Shown here: in pieces, positions 1 through 9,363 of the stretch | Numbering within the stretch: the stretch's first letter is position 1 | Layout of the letters: each line of letters opens with the position of its first letter | Assembly: GCF_028816455.1 (NCBI RefSeq) | Contig: NZ_CP118246.1 | Location: 3,052,501-3,116,500, forward strand | Direction: 5' to 3' | Source of the DNA: Devosia algicola | GTDB lineage: Bacteria; Pseudomonadota; Alphaproteobacteria; Rhizobiales; Devosiaceae | Length of the DNA: 64,000 nucleotides | Made by a program: the position numbers and the translations under genes | Notes under the pieces: model-generated | The model's database searches: none | Seen by the model: the letters and a program-made list of their open reading frames with translations, nothing else | What the model was told of the DNA's origin: nothing

Positions 1-1305
1 ACCCAGTCCTTGCCGAAGCCAGCAGGACGCTCCTGGAACTCAACATTTTCGATACCGAGATTTTCCTTCCAGTACCCCATTACAGCCTGCAGGGCACGGT
101 TGTTGGAGAGGCGATTTCCGCGCGGAGACACACGCAACTTGGGCAAGTTTTCCGGCCCGCCATAGGCTCGAGTCTGCAAGTGCCTGCCGAGCCGCTTCCG
201 GATCGTATGGATAGCCCTTATTGTCCGGATCCTGGATCATTTCGGGGTCGAGCGGCTGTGGGGTTGGCAGATAGTCTACGTCGGCGAATGTCGCCTTCGC
301 TACCGCATTCCAATTCACAGAAAGGGCAAGCGCCTTGCGAACAAGTGGGTCGTCCGTCGGTGCGGCGTTGGGGCGGAGAAAGAATGTGTGATAGCCAATG
401 CTTTTTATGTGATCGAAATAGCCCGGCGCCTGGTCTTTGAAGACCGTCGGAATATCTGCCTGGGATGCATCGATCTGATTATTGACCACCATAACGCCGG
501 CCGTCTGTGCGTCCGGCACGAACTGAAACTTCACGGCGTCAAGATACGGTCCGACGTCCATCCACCAATTCTCGTTCGGCGTCATGGTCGCCTCGCCCAA
601 ATCAGGACTGTAGTCCGACAGCACATAGGGGCCAGTGAACTTGGGGTTGTTTTCCGGCAACCAGAAATCGGCTTCGCCAAGTTCGCGCGCATCTGCAGGA
701 TTGATAATGTTCAGATGGGTTGTTGCGATCCGGTACATGAACACCGGGTCGGACTCCGCCAGGGTGACTTCCAGCGTGTGATCGTCAACAACTTTGAGCC
801 CTGTCATCGTCGCGTTGATATCGTTCGCATCTGCGGTATCCTGGAATCCGACAATGTTTCCAAGGTACTGCGCGGCGCGTCCGCAATATTGCGGATTGGC
901 CATAATCTCCCAGGTGCCCTTGGCGTCTTCTGCCGTGACAGGAGAGCCATCGGAGAATTTGGCACGCGGATCAATTTCGAAGGTCCATACGGTTCTGTCA
1001 TCATTTGAGGACCAGGACTTGAAAATCCCCGGCTGTAGCTTGGAGTCTTCATCGAAGTACATTGGCGGCACGTAGAGCAGTGTCTCCCAATTCTGTTGGT
1101 CCGAACCGCACACCGTGGGTTGGAACGAAAAGCTTGCCTCTCCCTGGGCCGCGGTTGCGATACGCAAGACATTGTCGTCCTGCGCGTTGGCAGGGGCGGC
1201 GAACGCCAAAGCGAGGGAAGCCGCCGCAACAATGCAGAGCCCCAATTTCCGGTTGCGCGCACCCCAATCCACATTGGTGTTGGCTGCGTTGTCAAATCGT
1301 TGCAA
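1..1305 (-). CDS. ABC importer substrate-binding protein, family 5 (OppA/DppA-like), partial
   Basis: Periplasmic binding protein of a peptide-type ABC importer; the ligand cannot be told from sequence. The start is a TTG at 1303-1305, chosen because AGGGAGGA lies about 8 nt upstream. Residues up to about 42 form a Sec signal peptide with a hydrophobic core and an ANA-QDD cleavage site. Family 5 landmarks include KFSDGSPVTAEDA and LVRKALALSVNW. The open frame ends early at 40, but the cause is an extra base in AGGCTC at 164-169. Removing it joins DSSYGG to a typical continuation (AVMGYWKENLGI) that runs off the left edge. The matching permeases are therefore probably left of the window. A lone OppF-like ATPase is divergent at 3256. 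Family assignment is firm; substrate unknown. Confidence 0.88.
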
Positions 1306-1752
1306 TAGTCCATCCTCCCTCGTTGCGAAGTCCAGAGGATACCTAAATTTGTCCAGTTGACAATATTAAATGTGACCAAGTGAGGGTAAATCCCATGGCC
1401 GCAAGTGCCGATCGCTTGCCGATGAAGTGACTGAGAGCACAGTACGAATGTGTCTGTAATATTTTGATGGTGTTCCTTGTGACAAAATTATATCAATAAA
1501 ATCAATAATATACAGTACTCGAAAATTCATGCTTGCGGCGGAAATGCGAAACGCATTTGGAGCGTGAGACCCAAAGGACGAAATTTTTGCTGAGACGCAG
1601 GTTGCAATCGCATCTTGTAAATGTGTAACTTCCAAGCTGGGCGATGTGACTTTAGTCGAATTTGTTGGGCAAAATGCCGCTAGCACCTCATGTTTCACAA
1701 CCGATAAGCAATGTGGAGCGCATTCGAAGTAGCTGGCAGGGGGGCAACCTAC
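1306..1752. other. Divergent intergenic region, no gene
   Basis: About 450 bases between the minus-strand binding protein and the plus-strand sulfatase. No convincing coding frame is present. It holds an inverted repeat at 1345-1367 and an AT-rich stretch around 1485-1515 whose word ATCAATAATATA (1501-1512) recurs with one mismatch at 4415-4426 upstream of the alcohol dehydrogenase. It most likely carries the two divergent promoters, although no confident -35/-10 pair stands out. Confidence 0.6.
1345..1367. promoter_or_regulatory. Putative operator, inverted repeat TTGTC-N5-GACAA
   Basis: The perfect core arms TTGTC and GACAA (1349-1353 and 1359-1363) are separated by five bases, and the outer bases match partly (7 of 9 per arm). 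It lies 40-60 bases upstream of the TTG start of the minus-strand binding protein, a usual position for an operator. The regulator is unknown and no regulator gene adjoins it in the window. Confidence 0.4.
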
Positions 1753-3225
1753 ATGAACAAGCCAAACTTGTTGTTTATCTATACCGATGAGCAGGCATTC
1801 AATACGTTAAAAGCTTACGGCAACGATCAGATCGACATGCCGAATCTGAATCGTCTGGCCGACCGCAGCCATGTGTTTGAGCGCATGTACGTTACCCAAC
1901 CCGTGTGTACGCCATCTCGGTCCAGTCTGTTGACGGGGCTTTATCCACATACCAACGGCTGCTCCGAGAACAATGTGCCATTGGCGCAAACCACCAAATG
2001 TCTGCCGGAAATGGTGGATGGCGACTACGTGACCGCCCATTTCGGCAAGTGGCATCTCGGCGACGAGGTGTTTGCCCAGCATGGGTTTCAGCATTGGGCG
2101 AGCGTCGAGGACCAGTATCAGAAATATTTCAGCGAGGGACGAGACAAAGCCGCCCGATCATCCTACCACGACCATCTCATCGCCCAAGGTCTGACGCCGA
2201 AGAACGGTGATTATTTCAGTCGAGGTGAAGCAGCCCGGCTTCCCGAAGAACTGGGCAAACCAGCCTATGTTGCCGAGATGGCAAACGATTTCCTGCGCAC
2301 CCACATCGACATGCCGTTTGTGCTCTATGTGAACTTCTTCGAACCTCATATGCCCTTTTTCAGTCCGCGCGATGATCAATATCCATTGGAAAGCATCCCG
2401 TTACCCGATAACTTTGACCACGAGTTGGCCAATGACAGCCCGCTCAAGACCCGCATCATGAAGGAACAGTTTCGACGTCACGGGCACAGCGGTATGGCGT
2501 TGGAGACTGAGGATGATTGGAAGCGCATGATTGCCCACTACTGGGGATTGTGCAGCCTTGTCGATACGCATATTGGCAGCATTCTGGACACGCTCGAAGC
2601 TTGTGGGCTCGATGATAGCACTATGATTGTGTTCACTTCTGACCATGGGGACATGATGGGCGCCCACCGGTTGCTGACCAAGTGCTTCATGTACGAAGAG
2701 GCGGCGCGGGTGCCATTCCTAGTCAAATTACCTGGCCAGACCCAAGGCAAGTTGATATCCGGCGCATTCAGTCAGATTGACGTGGTTCCAACCATCCTTG
2801 ACTATCTCGGTGCAACTGGGCCGGACGGCTTGCAAGGAAACAGCCTTAGGCGCTGGATCGAAGCCAAAAGCGAGGCGGTGCCCGACAGCGATGTCTTCAT
2901 GGAATGGAGCGGTGGCAACAACGGACTAGGCGACGTTGTAGGTGAGGTTTCTACCCGTGACTGGATGCATGAGTTTTACAAGCAAGGCGAGATCGTTGCG
3001 GCGATGTCCGATCCTGTCCGCACTGTCTATACCCAGGACGGATGGAAGTTCAACTTTAGCCAACTCGGGGAACATGAGCTCTTCCAGCTAACCGTGGACC
3101 CGGGCGAGACCGACAATATCTACGGTAGGACAAATATAGAATTTGTAAATTCTCTGGTCGCGAAAATCAGAGACTGGCAACATCGTACACAGGACACAGT
3201 CCCTGTGTCGCCGATCGACCGCTGA
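1753..3225 (+). CDS. Type I sulfatase (alkaline phosphatase superfamily)
   Basis: Probable sulfate-ester hydrolase of about 490 residues. The signature C-T-P-S-R-S-S-L-L-T-G begins at Cys52, the cysteine converted to formylglycine in type I sulfatases. An N-terminal metal-binding Asp (YTDEQ, residue 12) and a later TSDHGDMMGAHRLLTK block near residue 300 complete the expected active site. No signal peptide is visible, so it may be cytoplasmic and act on imported sulfate esters. The start at 1753 is preferred to 1711 because the family homology begins at MNKPNLLFIYTD and a G-rich stretch lies about 10 nt upstream. A transporter ATPase follows 30 bases downstream on the same strand. Related phosphonate monoester hydrolases share the fold, so the exact ester is uncertain. 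Confidence 0.85.
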   Translation: MNKPNLLFIYTDEQAFNTLKAYGNDQIDMPNLNRLADRSHVFERMYVTQPVCTPSRSSLLTGLYPHTNGCSENNVPLAQTTKCLPEMVDGDYVTAHFGKWHLGDEVFAQHGFQHWASVEDQYQKYFSEGRDKAARSSYHDHLIAQGLTPKNGDYFSRGEAARLPEELGKPAYVAEMANDFLRTHIDMPFVLYVNFFEPHMPFFSPRDDQYPLESIPLPDNFDHELANDSPLKTRIMKEQFRRHGHSGMALETEDDWKRMIAHYWGLCSLVDTHIGSILDTLEACGLDDSTMIVFTSDHGDMMGAHRLLTKCFMYEEAARVPFLVKLPGQTQGKLISGAFSQIDVVPTILDYLGATGPDGLQGNSLRRWIEAKSEAVPDSDVFMEWSGGNNGLGDVVGEVSTRDWMHEFYKQGEIVAAMSDPVRTVYTQDGWKFNFSQLGEHELFQLTVDPGETDNIYGRTNIEFVNSLVAKIRDWQHRTQDTVPVSPIDR

Positions 3226-3255
3226 CCAAGGTAAGTGCCAACGGAGGCCATAGTG

Positions 3256-4245
3256 ATGGAGCCACTGCTCGAAGTTCGAGGGCTTAAGAAGCACTTTCCG
3301 GTGCGAACTGGCATGTTTCAATCTGAAAAGAAATCGGTCAAGGCTGTAGATGACGTGACGCTGCACCTGAACCGTGGCGAAACCCTCGGTGTGGTCGGTG
3401 AAAGCGGTTCCGGCAAAAGCACGCTCGGCCGGTTGATCCTGAAACTGCTTGCACCCACGGCAGGTGAAATCTTTTTTGAAGGCACGGATATTACCGACCT
3501 GTCGCGCAGGCAGATGCTGCGAGTGCGAAGGGACATGCAGATCATATTTCAAGACCCCTATGCGTCGCTCAATCCGCGGATGACAGTCGAAAAAATTGTC
3601 GGCGAACCGCTCTTGGTTCACAATGTGGTGCCGGCAAGCGAAATACCTGACCGAGTCGGCGTGCTGTTGGAAAAGGTGGGACTACATCGCGATCTCGCCG
3701 ATCGCTATCCCCACGAATTCAGCGGCGGACAGCGGCAGCGCATCGGCATTGCACGGGCGCTGGCACTTAGTCCCAAGCTAATAGTGGCCGACGAAGCAGT
3801 CTCGGCCCTGGACGTGTCGGTTCAGGCGCAGGTGGTGAACCTGTTACAGGGCCTCAAACGTGAGCCCGAGCTTTCCTACATCTTTATCGCACATGACCTG
3901 AGCGTGGTGCGCCACATGAGCGACCGCGTTGCGGTGATGTATCTGGGCAAGATCGTCGAAGTGGCGACCAATCAGGAGCCTGTTCAGAAATCCGCGGCAC
4001 CCTTATACGCGCGCACTCATTTCGGCCGCGCCAGTCCCCAACCCAAAGCGAAAAAGCAAGCGCGAAATCCTTACGGGGAGATCCCAAACCCAATTGATCC
4101 ACCCTCCGGATGCAGCTTCCATGGTCGGTGCAAACACGCCATGGAGTCTTGTCGCCGAGACGTTCCGCAGTTGGTGGACGCCGGCGATGGTCATTTGGCC
4201 GCTTGCCCGGTTCTCAATCCGCCGTCAGTTGCGGCGCGTACGTAG
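3256..4245 (+). CDS. Oligopeptide-type ABC importer ATPase (OppF/DppF-like)
   Basis: Energises a family-5 type ABC importer. Walker A (GESGSGKST), signature (FSGGQRQRIGIARAL), Walker B (LIVADEAVSALD) and the H-loop (FIAHDLS) are present, followed by the C-terminal Cys-containing OppF extension (PSGCSFHGRCKHA). The ATG at 3256 is chosen over the GTG at 3235 because GGAGG sits about 9 nt upstream. Two compensating indels scramble about 30 residues: an extra base in GAGCCT at 3976-3981 and a missing G in the G-run near 4075. Reading through both gives the normal NPRHPYTRALISAAPV segment. The gene follows the sulfatase closely, so sulfatase and transporter may share a transcript. The cognate binding protein may be the one at the left edge. 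Confidence 0.87.
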   Translation: MEPLLEVRGLKKHFPVRTGMFQSEKKSVKAVDDVTLHLNRGETLGVVGESGSGKSTLGRLILKLLAPTAGEIFFEGTDITDLSRRQMLRVRRDMQIIFQDPYASLNPRMTVEKIVGEPLLVHNVVPASEIPDRVGVLLEKVGLHRDLADRYPHEFSGGQRQRIGIARALALSPKLIVADEAVSALDVSVQAQVVNLLQGLKREPELSYIFIAHDLSVVRHMSDRVAVMYLGKIVEVATNQEPVQKSAAPLYARTHFGRASPQPKAKKQARNPYGEIPNPIDPPSGCSFHGRCKHAMESCRRDVPQLVDAGDGHLAACPVLNPPSVAART

Positions 4246-4588
4246 ACCTCAACAAGATTGAGACATCCGCCGCAGCGACCACGAAGGGAAACCGCGACGT
4301 GGGTGAGCACCGATGCCTGCCGTCATTGGCCAAAATGCGTCGCGCTGGCAGCGTTTCCTGACAACTTTTACGGTGCCGATACGGCAACGGAATAGGAAGA
4401 AATAATATAGTTTTATCAATAATGTAGATGATCCTTGTGTCGACTGGCGGATCGGGTGATTTCCATGGAGTTGACAACTTGTAATTCTGTGGCATGCTGG
4501 TGCGATGAATTGTTTAAATGGGGCGTTCAGTGGCTGGGCATGTGTTCGCAGTTTGAGGCTTGCATCGGGAATTCAAAGGGGACGGTTA
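4246..4588. promoter_or_regulatory. Intergenic region with a possible promoter for the alcohol dehydrogenase
   Basis: No gene is visible. A consensus -35 box TTGACA lies at 4471-4476; the best -10 candidate 16 bases on is CATGCT (4493-4498), which is weak. The AT-rich word ATCAATAATGTA (4415-4426) repeats the one found upstream of the sulfatase with a single mismatch, suggesting a shared regulator. AGTTGACAACT around the -35 box is itself a near-palindrome. Confidence 0.35.
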
Positions 4589-5743
4589 ATGTGCGCAGCT
4601 ACGCTTGGCAGTAAGAAGTTGGGTCAGGCGACATACGGTGCGCCGCTCAGGATTGAACGCCCCACTCGCATCGAGTTTGGCATCGGCAAGATATCCAGCG
4701 CCAGACAGTGGGCAACAGACAAGGGCGCAAAGCGGACACTCGTTCTTTCAGATCAGTATAACGCGAACCGTGTGGATCAATTGGATCTGCCTGGAAAGGT
4801 TTTCGTGCATGGCGATCTCGTATCTGAGCCCGATTTGGTCTCCGTAAACAAGGCTTTATCGGTCGCTCGTGAGGTATCTGCGGACCTCATCATCGGATTT
4901 GGAGGCGGCAGTGTTATGGACTGCGCGAAACTGGTTTCGGTCTTGGTGTCGGCGCGGCAGTCGATTCAGGATATTGCAGGCGTTGGCAACGCGCCGCAAC
5001 GCAGCGTATTTCTGATGCAAGTCCCGACAACATCGGGGACCGGCAGCGAGGTTGGATCACGTGCACTTGTAACAGACCCCGGGACACAACAAAAAATCTC
5101 GGTGGAAAGTACCCATATGCTGGCCGATGTGGCCATTATTGATCCAGCGCTGACGGTCAGTTTGCCATCCGCGATTACCGCGACGACCGGCATAGACGCA
5201 TTGGCGCATTGCGTTGAGGCCTTCACGAGCACGCGTGCGCATCCGCTGATTGATATGTATGCACGTCAGGGTATTGAGTTGGTCGGCAGGTTTCTTGGCC
5301 GAGCTGTCCGTGATGGTGCTGACTTGGAGGCAAGGGCGGGCCTAAGCTTTGCCTCGTGTATTGGAGGGTACTGCCTTGGACCCGTCAACACCACGGCTGG
5401 GCACGCGATCTCATACCCGCTTGGTACAAGACATAACGTTGCCCATGGCTTAGCCAACGCTGTGATATTTCCACATACGCTGGCGTTTAACCAGCACTCT
5501 ACGCCAGGCAAAACGCGGGAGATTGCACACAGTTTGGGATTTGCAGACGGCGACACATTCGCCGGGGCTTATCAGTTTTGCTCTGACCTCGGGATAGGGA
5601 TGAGAATGGCTGAGCTTGGTGTGTCGCCATCGGACCTGGAGCCGATGGCTGACGAAGCATTCAAGATTCGTCGCCTCCTCGATTACAATCCTCGCGAAAT
5701 GTCGAAAGAGGCAATTTTGGAGATCTACAAGGCGTCGCTTTAG
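4589..5743 (+). CDS. Iron-containing alcohol dehydrogenase family protein
   Basis: NAD(P)-dependent, metal-containing alcohol/aldehyde oxidoreductase of about 384 residues. The nucleotide-binding motif GGGSVMDCAK and the family block TTSGTGSEVG are present. Metal-ligand candidates include the aspartate near ADVAIIDP and histidines in DALAHCVEAF, TAGHAISYP and HNVAHGLANA. The start at 4589 is preferred to 4505 because AGGGGACGG is suitably spaced and the N-terminal extension of the longer frame has no family character. Maleylacetate reductases are related but carry a different Gly-rich motif. The neighbouring sulfatase and importer suggest a role in using an imported alcohol-bearing compound, which is inference only. 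Confidence 0.87.
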   Translation: MCAATLGSKKLGQATYGAPLRIERPTRIEFGIGKISSARQWATDKGAKRTLVLSDQYNANRVDQLDLPGKVFVHGDLVSEPDLVSVNKALSVAREVSADLIIGFGGGSVMDCAKLVSVLVSARQSIQDIAGVGNAPQRSVFLMQVPTTSGTGSEVGSRALVTDPGTQQKISVESTHMLADVAIIDPALTVSLPSAITATTGIDALAHCVEAFTSTRAHPLIDMYARQGIELVGRFLGRAVRDGADLEARAGLSFASCIGGYCLGPVNTTAGHAISYPLGTRHNVAHGLANAVIFPHTLAFNQHSTPGKTREIAHSLGFADGDTFAGAYQFCSDLGIGMRMAELGVSPSDLEPMADEAFKIRRLLDYNPREMSKEAILEIYKASL

Positions 5744-6300
5744 ATCAGTCGTCTGCCGCTATGGGCGTGTGACCCAATATTGCGTTTTGGGATAGTACGC
5801 GCGTGCATCAGTGCCAGATATTCAACAAAGTCGCCAATCTTGACAATTCAGCTACAGTCCAGTGCCATCTGGACTCGATTAAGTCCGACGACCAATTGTT
5901 TTGATTTGCTTGGCGTGTGCTGTCGACGGTACAGTTGCACCAGCCTGATCGGGCTATGCCAGTGCCGATGCACCTGGTAACGCTCGTCTCATCGGCCGGA
6001 GTCTATGGGTCGCGCCGCTCAATGATAAGCGCCGCGCCAACCTCATCGCTCACCCGGGCCAAAACAACCGACAGAGCCTTCATAGCGCCGGACAGAAGTT
6101 GGCGGTAATTTCACGGGCAGGCCCCAAAGCTTGCTGCAAATGACGTCCACCTCCTGCTCGGCCAGCGATTGGTGCTTAATCGCTTCTTGCTCATGGTCGA
6201 TCAGTCCTGATCGTATCGAGATCAAACCTCATCGTTTGCCTCAGTCACAAAAGCTGGCCCGCAGTCGAGTTAGATCGATAATCATCAATAGCGAGGAACG
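5744..6300. other. Gene-poor region, nothing recognised
   Basis: Only short frames (60-66 codons) on both strands, without Shine-Dalgarno sequences or recognisable protein motifs. Base composition looks less GC-rich than the neighbouring genes. It may be decayed sequence, but I cannot identify an ancestor. Confidence 0.5.
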
Positions 6301-6672
6301 TCACGTGTGACACGCACTGGACTCGATAAATTCTACGTTGTCCCGCCGAGTCTCAGGATTCGCTCCCAGGCCAACCGCCTTGGCCATATAGGTTTTCTGT
6401 CGGCTGGCAGCTGCGGCGGCGCCTCCAAAAATCAGATGACCCACACCAGAATGACGCACATGTACGACCTCATCACGTGAATGGGCCATCATTATCAACG
6501 AGACCGCCCCGGAATAGTGGGCGTCGTCAGTGTCTACTTTGAATCCTTTGTTTCGGTTCCCGGTGCCAGTCAGCTCAAAGATCAAACCATCTTCCGTCGT
6601 GATCGCTACCGATTTGATTTTGCCAGTACTGGAAGTGTCCACACTGACCCGTGCTACCCTATTACGTGCCAT
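6301..6672 (-). CDS. Small hypothetical protein, possibly AB5-toxin-B-like fold
   Basis: A 123-residue reading frame preceded by GAAAGG about 9 nt before its ATG. The pattern is of alternating beta-strands (GKIKSVAITTEDGLIFEL), then a helix-like stretch (YSGAVSLIMMAHSRDE), then a strand (VVHVRHSG). This order resembles small beta-barrel proteins related to subtilase/pertussis-type toxin B subunits, where a helix 'ySLLlaA..gk' precedes a V.V strand. That resemblance is a personal impression of pattern, not a database match. No signal peptide is seen. It stands alone in a gene-poor region. Confidence 0.45.
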   Translation of the reverse strand: MARNRVARVSVDTSSTGKIKSVAITTEDGLIFELTGTGNRNKGFKVDTDDAHYSGAVSLIMMAHSRDEVVHVRHSGVGHLIFGGAAAAASRQKTYMAKAVGLGANPETRRDNVEFIESSACHT

Positions 6673-7293
6673 ATCAATTGCCTTTCATGCAAAAAGCGGG
6701 AATGAAGACGCGATCCATGCCGAGTCTCGCATCTTGAGGAGTAAGTTGGGGGCCGTCTGCTATTGGGATATGCTGGATTGGGCGACGCGGCTTTATGCAG
6801 CGGAGTTATCACAGAAAGCACGGTGTGCCGCACTGATCGACAGGCTGGAAACTGAGGCGGTCTGTGGCCGTTTCACCATGTTTCGCTGCGAGACAGAGTT
6901 GGGGCAAGAACTGGATTCTGACGCAAGACCGACCATAACCGGCCGGTCCCGCCGGCACGCCAATATTGTGCCCAAGTCTCCGGTTGGCTGTCGGGGCGTT
7001 GGTTTTAACGTTTGCGATGGTGTCACTGTCATCGTGCGACGATAGTCGCCCTCCAGCACGCGGCCGCCCATTCAGCGTTGCAGGCGCCTGCGCAGTCCGT
7101 CGCTGGTTGAGGCCAATTATGGTTATGGCAATACCTGACGCGAGTTCTATTGCCGTTCTCGGAGTTGCCGGCTCGATCACGAGGGATACCGCGATTCCAG
7201 TATCAAAGGAGTTGACAATAGTGAGATTCGCGGTAACGTTCCCACGATGAAAAGGGACGTGACTTGGATGCCAGTGGCATCAAGGGATGGATC
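6673..7293. other. Non-coding or decayed region upstream of lacI-type gene
   Basis: Frames of 90-170 codons exist on both strands but overlap each other, lack ribosome sites and show no family motif, so none is called. The last 90 bases hold the probable promoter of the regulator: TTGACA at 7212-7217 and, about 17 bases on, a poor -10 that coincides with a LacI-type operator at 7232-7243. Confidence 0.45.
7232..7243. promoter_or_regulatory. Putative LacI-family operator (GGTAACGTTCCC)
   Basis: A 12-base near-palindrome centred on CG, differing by one base from the perfect GGGAACGTTCCC found at 8395-8406 inside the first permease gene. LacI-family sites typically have a central CG in an AACGTT-like core. 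It overlaps the likely -10 region of the regulator gene, which would suit autorepression. Confidence 0.5.
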
Positions 7294-8341
7294 ATGAATC
7301 AGAGCCGTAGTCGTCGTCCGACAATCATCGACGTCGCAAAGCGCGCTGGTGTGTCCAAGAGCACGGCGGCGCGGGCCTTGACTGGTTCGTCCAATATTAC
7401 CGAGCAAACCCGTGAGCGTGTGGTTAAGGCGGCCATGGCCGTAGGTTACGAGCGTAATCACCTGGCCGTGGGCATGCGGTCAGGGCGCAGCGGCATGCTG
7501 GGTCTGGTAATTCCCGATATCACCAATCCTTTCTGGGCCGACGTGGCGCGCGGGGCGCAGGATCGCGCCGTTCGAAGTGGTGCGTCGTTGTTGATCTTCT
7601 CCTCCGATTGGGATCCCGCCGCGGAGTCCGCGCATCTTCGGGCCTTGCGCCGGGCGCGGGTTGATGGCGCCATCATCAATCCGGTGGCGGACAATTTCGA
7701 TGATCTGGACCGGTTCGGTCTGCCATTCGTCTTTATCGGCTCAAGCGCCGAACGTTTCCCCGATGTTTCAAGCGTCGGATCGGATATCGGGCAAGCGGTG
7801 CGGCTGGGGTTGGATCATCTGGTAAGTAACGGCCACGAGGCGCCGAGCCTCATTCTCGGTCCTAAGTCACGGCTGGCACGGGCGCGGTTCCTGCGCACGG
7901 TGCACGAACACTGCGTCGAACGCGATGTCGATCCAGCCATCCTTGCACTTGAGGACGGCGAGTATACCGTCGAAGGCGGGCGCCATGCGATGCGGCGGCT
8001 TCTGGAAAGGCCGCATTTGGGGCATGTGGCCGTTTTTGCCGCCAATGACATGATGGCGCTTGGGGCCATGATGGCAGGCTCGTGAGGTTGGTTTGAGCTG
8101 CCCCGGCGATGTCTCAATCATGGGATTTGATGGTATTCCCTCCGGTGAATTCGCCTGGCCTGGCCTCACCACAATTGCCAAGCCTGGCCGGGAAATTGGT
8201 GAGCGGGCAGTCGAGGGGCTTTTCGACGAGATAGAGCATCGACCCGAACACCGTCGGATATATATGCCGTGCCGGCTGGTGGAACGGGGTTCAATCACTA
8301 AACTGACCGAGCAGGCCCCGCAGCGCCGGGCTGCCGGATAG
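7294..8341 (+). CDS. LacI-family transcriptional regulator
   Basis: DNA-binding repressor expected to sense the substrate of the downstream operon. The N-terminal helix-turn-helix reads TIIDVAKRAGVSKSTAARAL, followed by the linker (NHLAVGMRSGRSG) and the periplasmic-binding-protein-like core starting at LGLVIPDITNPFW. The likely start is the ATG at 7294, because family homology starts at MNQSRSRRPTI. The frame stops at 8085 from an extra base in AGGCTC (8076-8081); without it the sequence continues AREVGLSCPGDVSIMGFDGIPSG, the usual LacI C-terminal block, to 8341 (about 348 residues). The stop codon abuts the Shine-Dalgarno sequence of the first permease, so the regulator is probably cotranscribed with the operon. 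Two matching operator-like palindromes lie at 7232 and 8395. Confidence 0.88.
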
Positions 8342-8352
8342 GAGGAACTTAT

Positions 8353-9363
8353 ATGCCTCAGAGGACGGAAGGCGCTGTTGGTTCTGGCGGAAATGGGAAC
8401 GTTCCCGTTAAGTTCGCAGTGTATGATGACTCGGCTGTTAATGACACGGACAACGCTGGCACGCGCGCGGAGAGATTTGCCGCTGGAGCGCGCCATTGGT
8501 GGCCCTATTACGCCATGATGGCGCCGGGCCTGCTGTTTTTCTTCATCTGGCACTATGTGCCGATCTGGGAAGCCAAGATGGCCTTCGAACAGGTTCGCAT
8601 CATCCCCCCCAATATCTGGGTCGGACTGAAGAACTTCCAGGTGCTGTTTGCCTCGCCGATCTTCTATCAGGTCGTTGCCAACACCTTGATCATTTCGGGG
8701 ATGAAAATCCTCTTTGTCTTTCCCGTTCCGATTATGGTGGCGCTGTTGCTCAACGAGGTGCGCGGCGGCAGGTTGCGCGTTTTTGTCCAGTCGGCAATCT
8801 ACCTGCCGCACTTCCTCTCCTGGGTGGTCATCGCTGGTGTTTTTATCGCGCTGCTCTCGCCCACCAACGGCGCTGTCAATCAGGTCGCGCAGTCGATGGG
8901 ATTCCAACCCATTAGCTATATGACCAATAACGGCACCATACGTTGGGTGCTTGTAATATCCGAGATCTGGCGTTCGGCGGGTTGGGACAGCCTGCTTTAC
9001 CTCGCCGCCATTTTTGCCATCGATCCCCAGCTTTATGAGGCGGCGGAAATGGATGGTGCCAATCGTTGGCAGAAAATTTGGAACGTGACAATTCCCGGAA
9101 TCGTGCCGACCATCGCGACGCTTTTCATCCTCAACATGGGCATGTTCCTGTCTGCCGATCTCAACCAGATCATCAACATGCAGAACGCTGTGAATGCCTC
9201 CACCATCGATATCATCGATACTTATGTCTATCGCATCGGCCTGTCGACCGGCGAATATGCACTGGCAACGGCTGCTGGCCTGTTCAAGGCGATCATTGGC
9301 ATGGCGTTGGTCTTGATCTCGCACGGTGTCAGTAAACGGCTGACCGGCAAGGGGGTATGGTGA
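8353..9363 (+). CDS. Sugar-type ABC importer permease (LplB-like)
   Basis: Inner-membrane subunit of a carbohydrate-type ABC importer, 336 residues. After a hydrophilic N-terminal tail of about 50 residues come about six membrane segments. The EAA loop motif that contacts the ATPase reads YEAAEMDGANRWQKIWNVTIP. The start at 8353 is supported by GGAGGA 6-7 nt upstream. The palindrome at 8395-8406 lies inside its first codons. The stop codon overlaps the next permease start (TGATG), showing translational coupling. The LplB/YtcP class usually serves oligosaccharide or glycoside importers; the actual substrate is unknown. Confidence 0.9.
   Translation: MPQRTEGAVGSGGNGNVPVKFAVYDDSAVNDTDNAGTRAERFAAGARHWWPYYAMMAPGLLFFFIWHYVPIWEAKMAFEQVRIIPPNIWVGLKNFQVLFASPIFYQVVANTLIISGMKILFVFPVPIMVALLLNEVRGGRLRVFVQSAIYLPHFLSWVVIAGVFIALLSPTNGAVNQVAQSMGFQPISYMTNNGTIRWVLVISEIWRSAGWDSLLYLAAIFAIDPQLYEAAEMDGANRWQKIWNVTIPGIVPTIATLFILNMGMFLSADLNQIINMQNAVNASTIDIIDTYVYRIGLSTGEYALATAAGLFKAIIGMALVLISHGVSKRLTGKGVW
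8395..8406. promoter_or_regulatory. Putative intragenic LacI-type operator (perfect palindrome)
   Basis: GGGAACGTTCCC is a perfect 12-base palindrome with central CG, 42 bases into the first permease gene, matching the site at 7232 at 11 of 12 positions. A second operator inside the first structural gene could allow repressor looping or a roadblock. The role is inferred from similarity between the two sites and from the adjoining LacI-family gene. Confidence 0.45.

Noticed and set aside
6809..7180. A 123-codon minus-strand frame and overlapping 90-170 codon frames on both strands
   Set aside because: They overlap each other, have no ribosome site and no recognisable motif, and look like chance open frames in GC-rich DNA.
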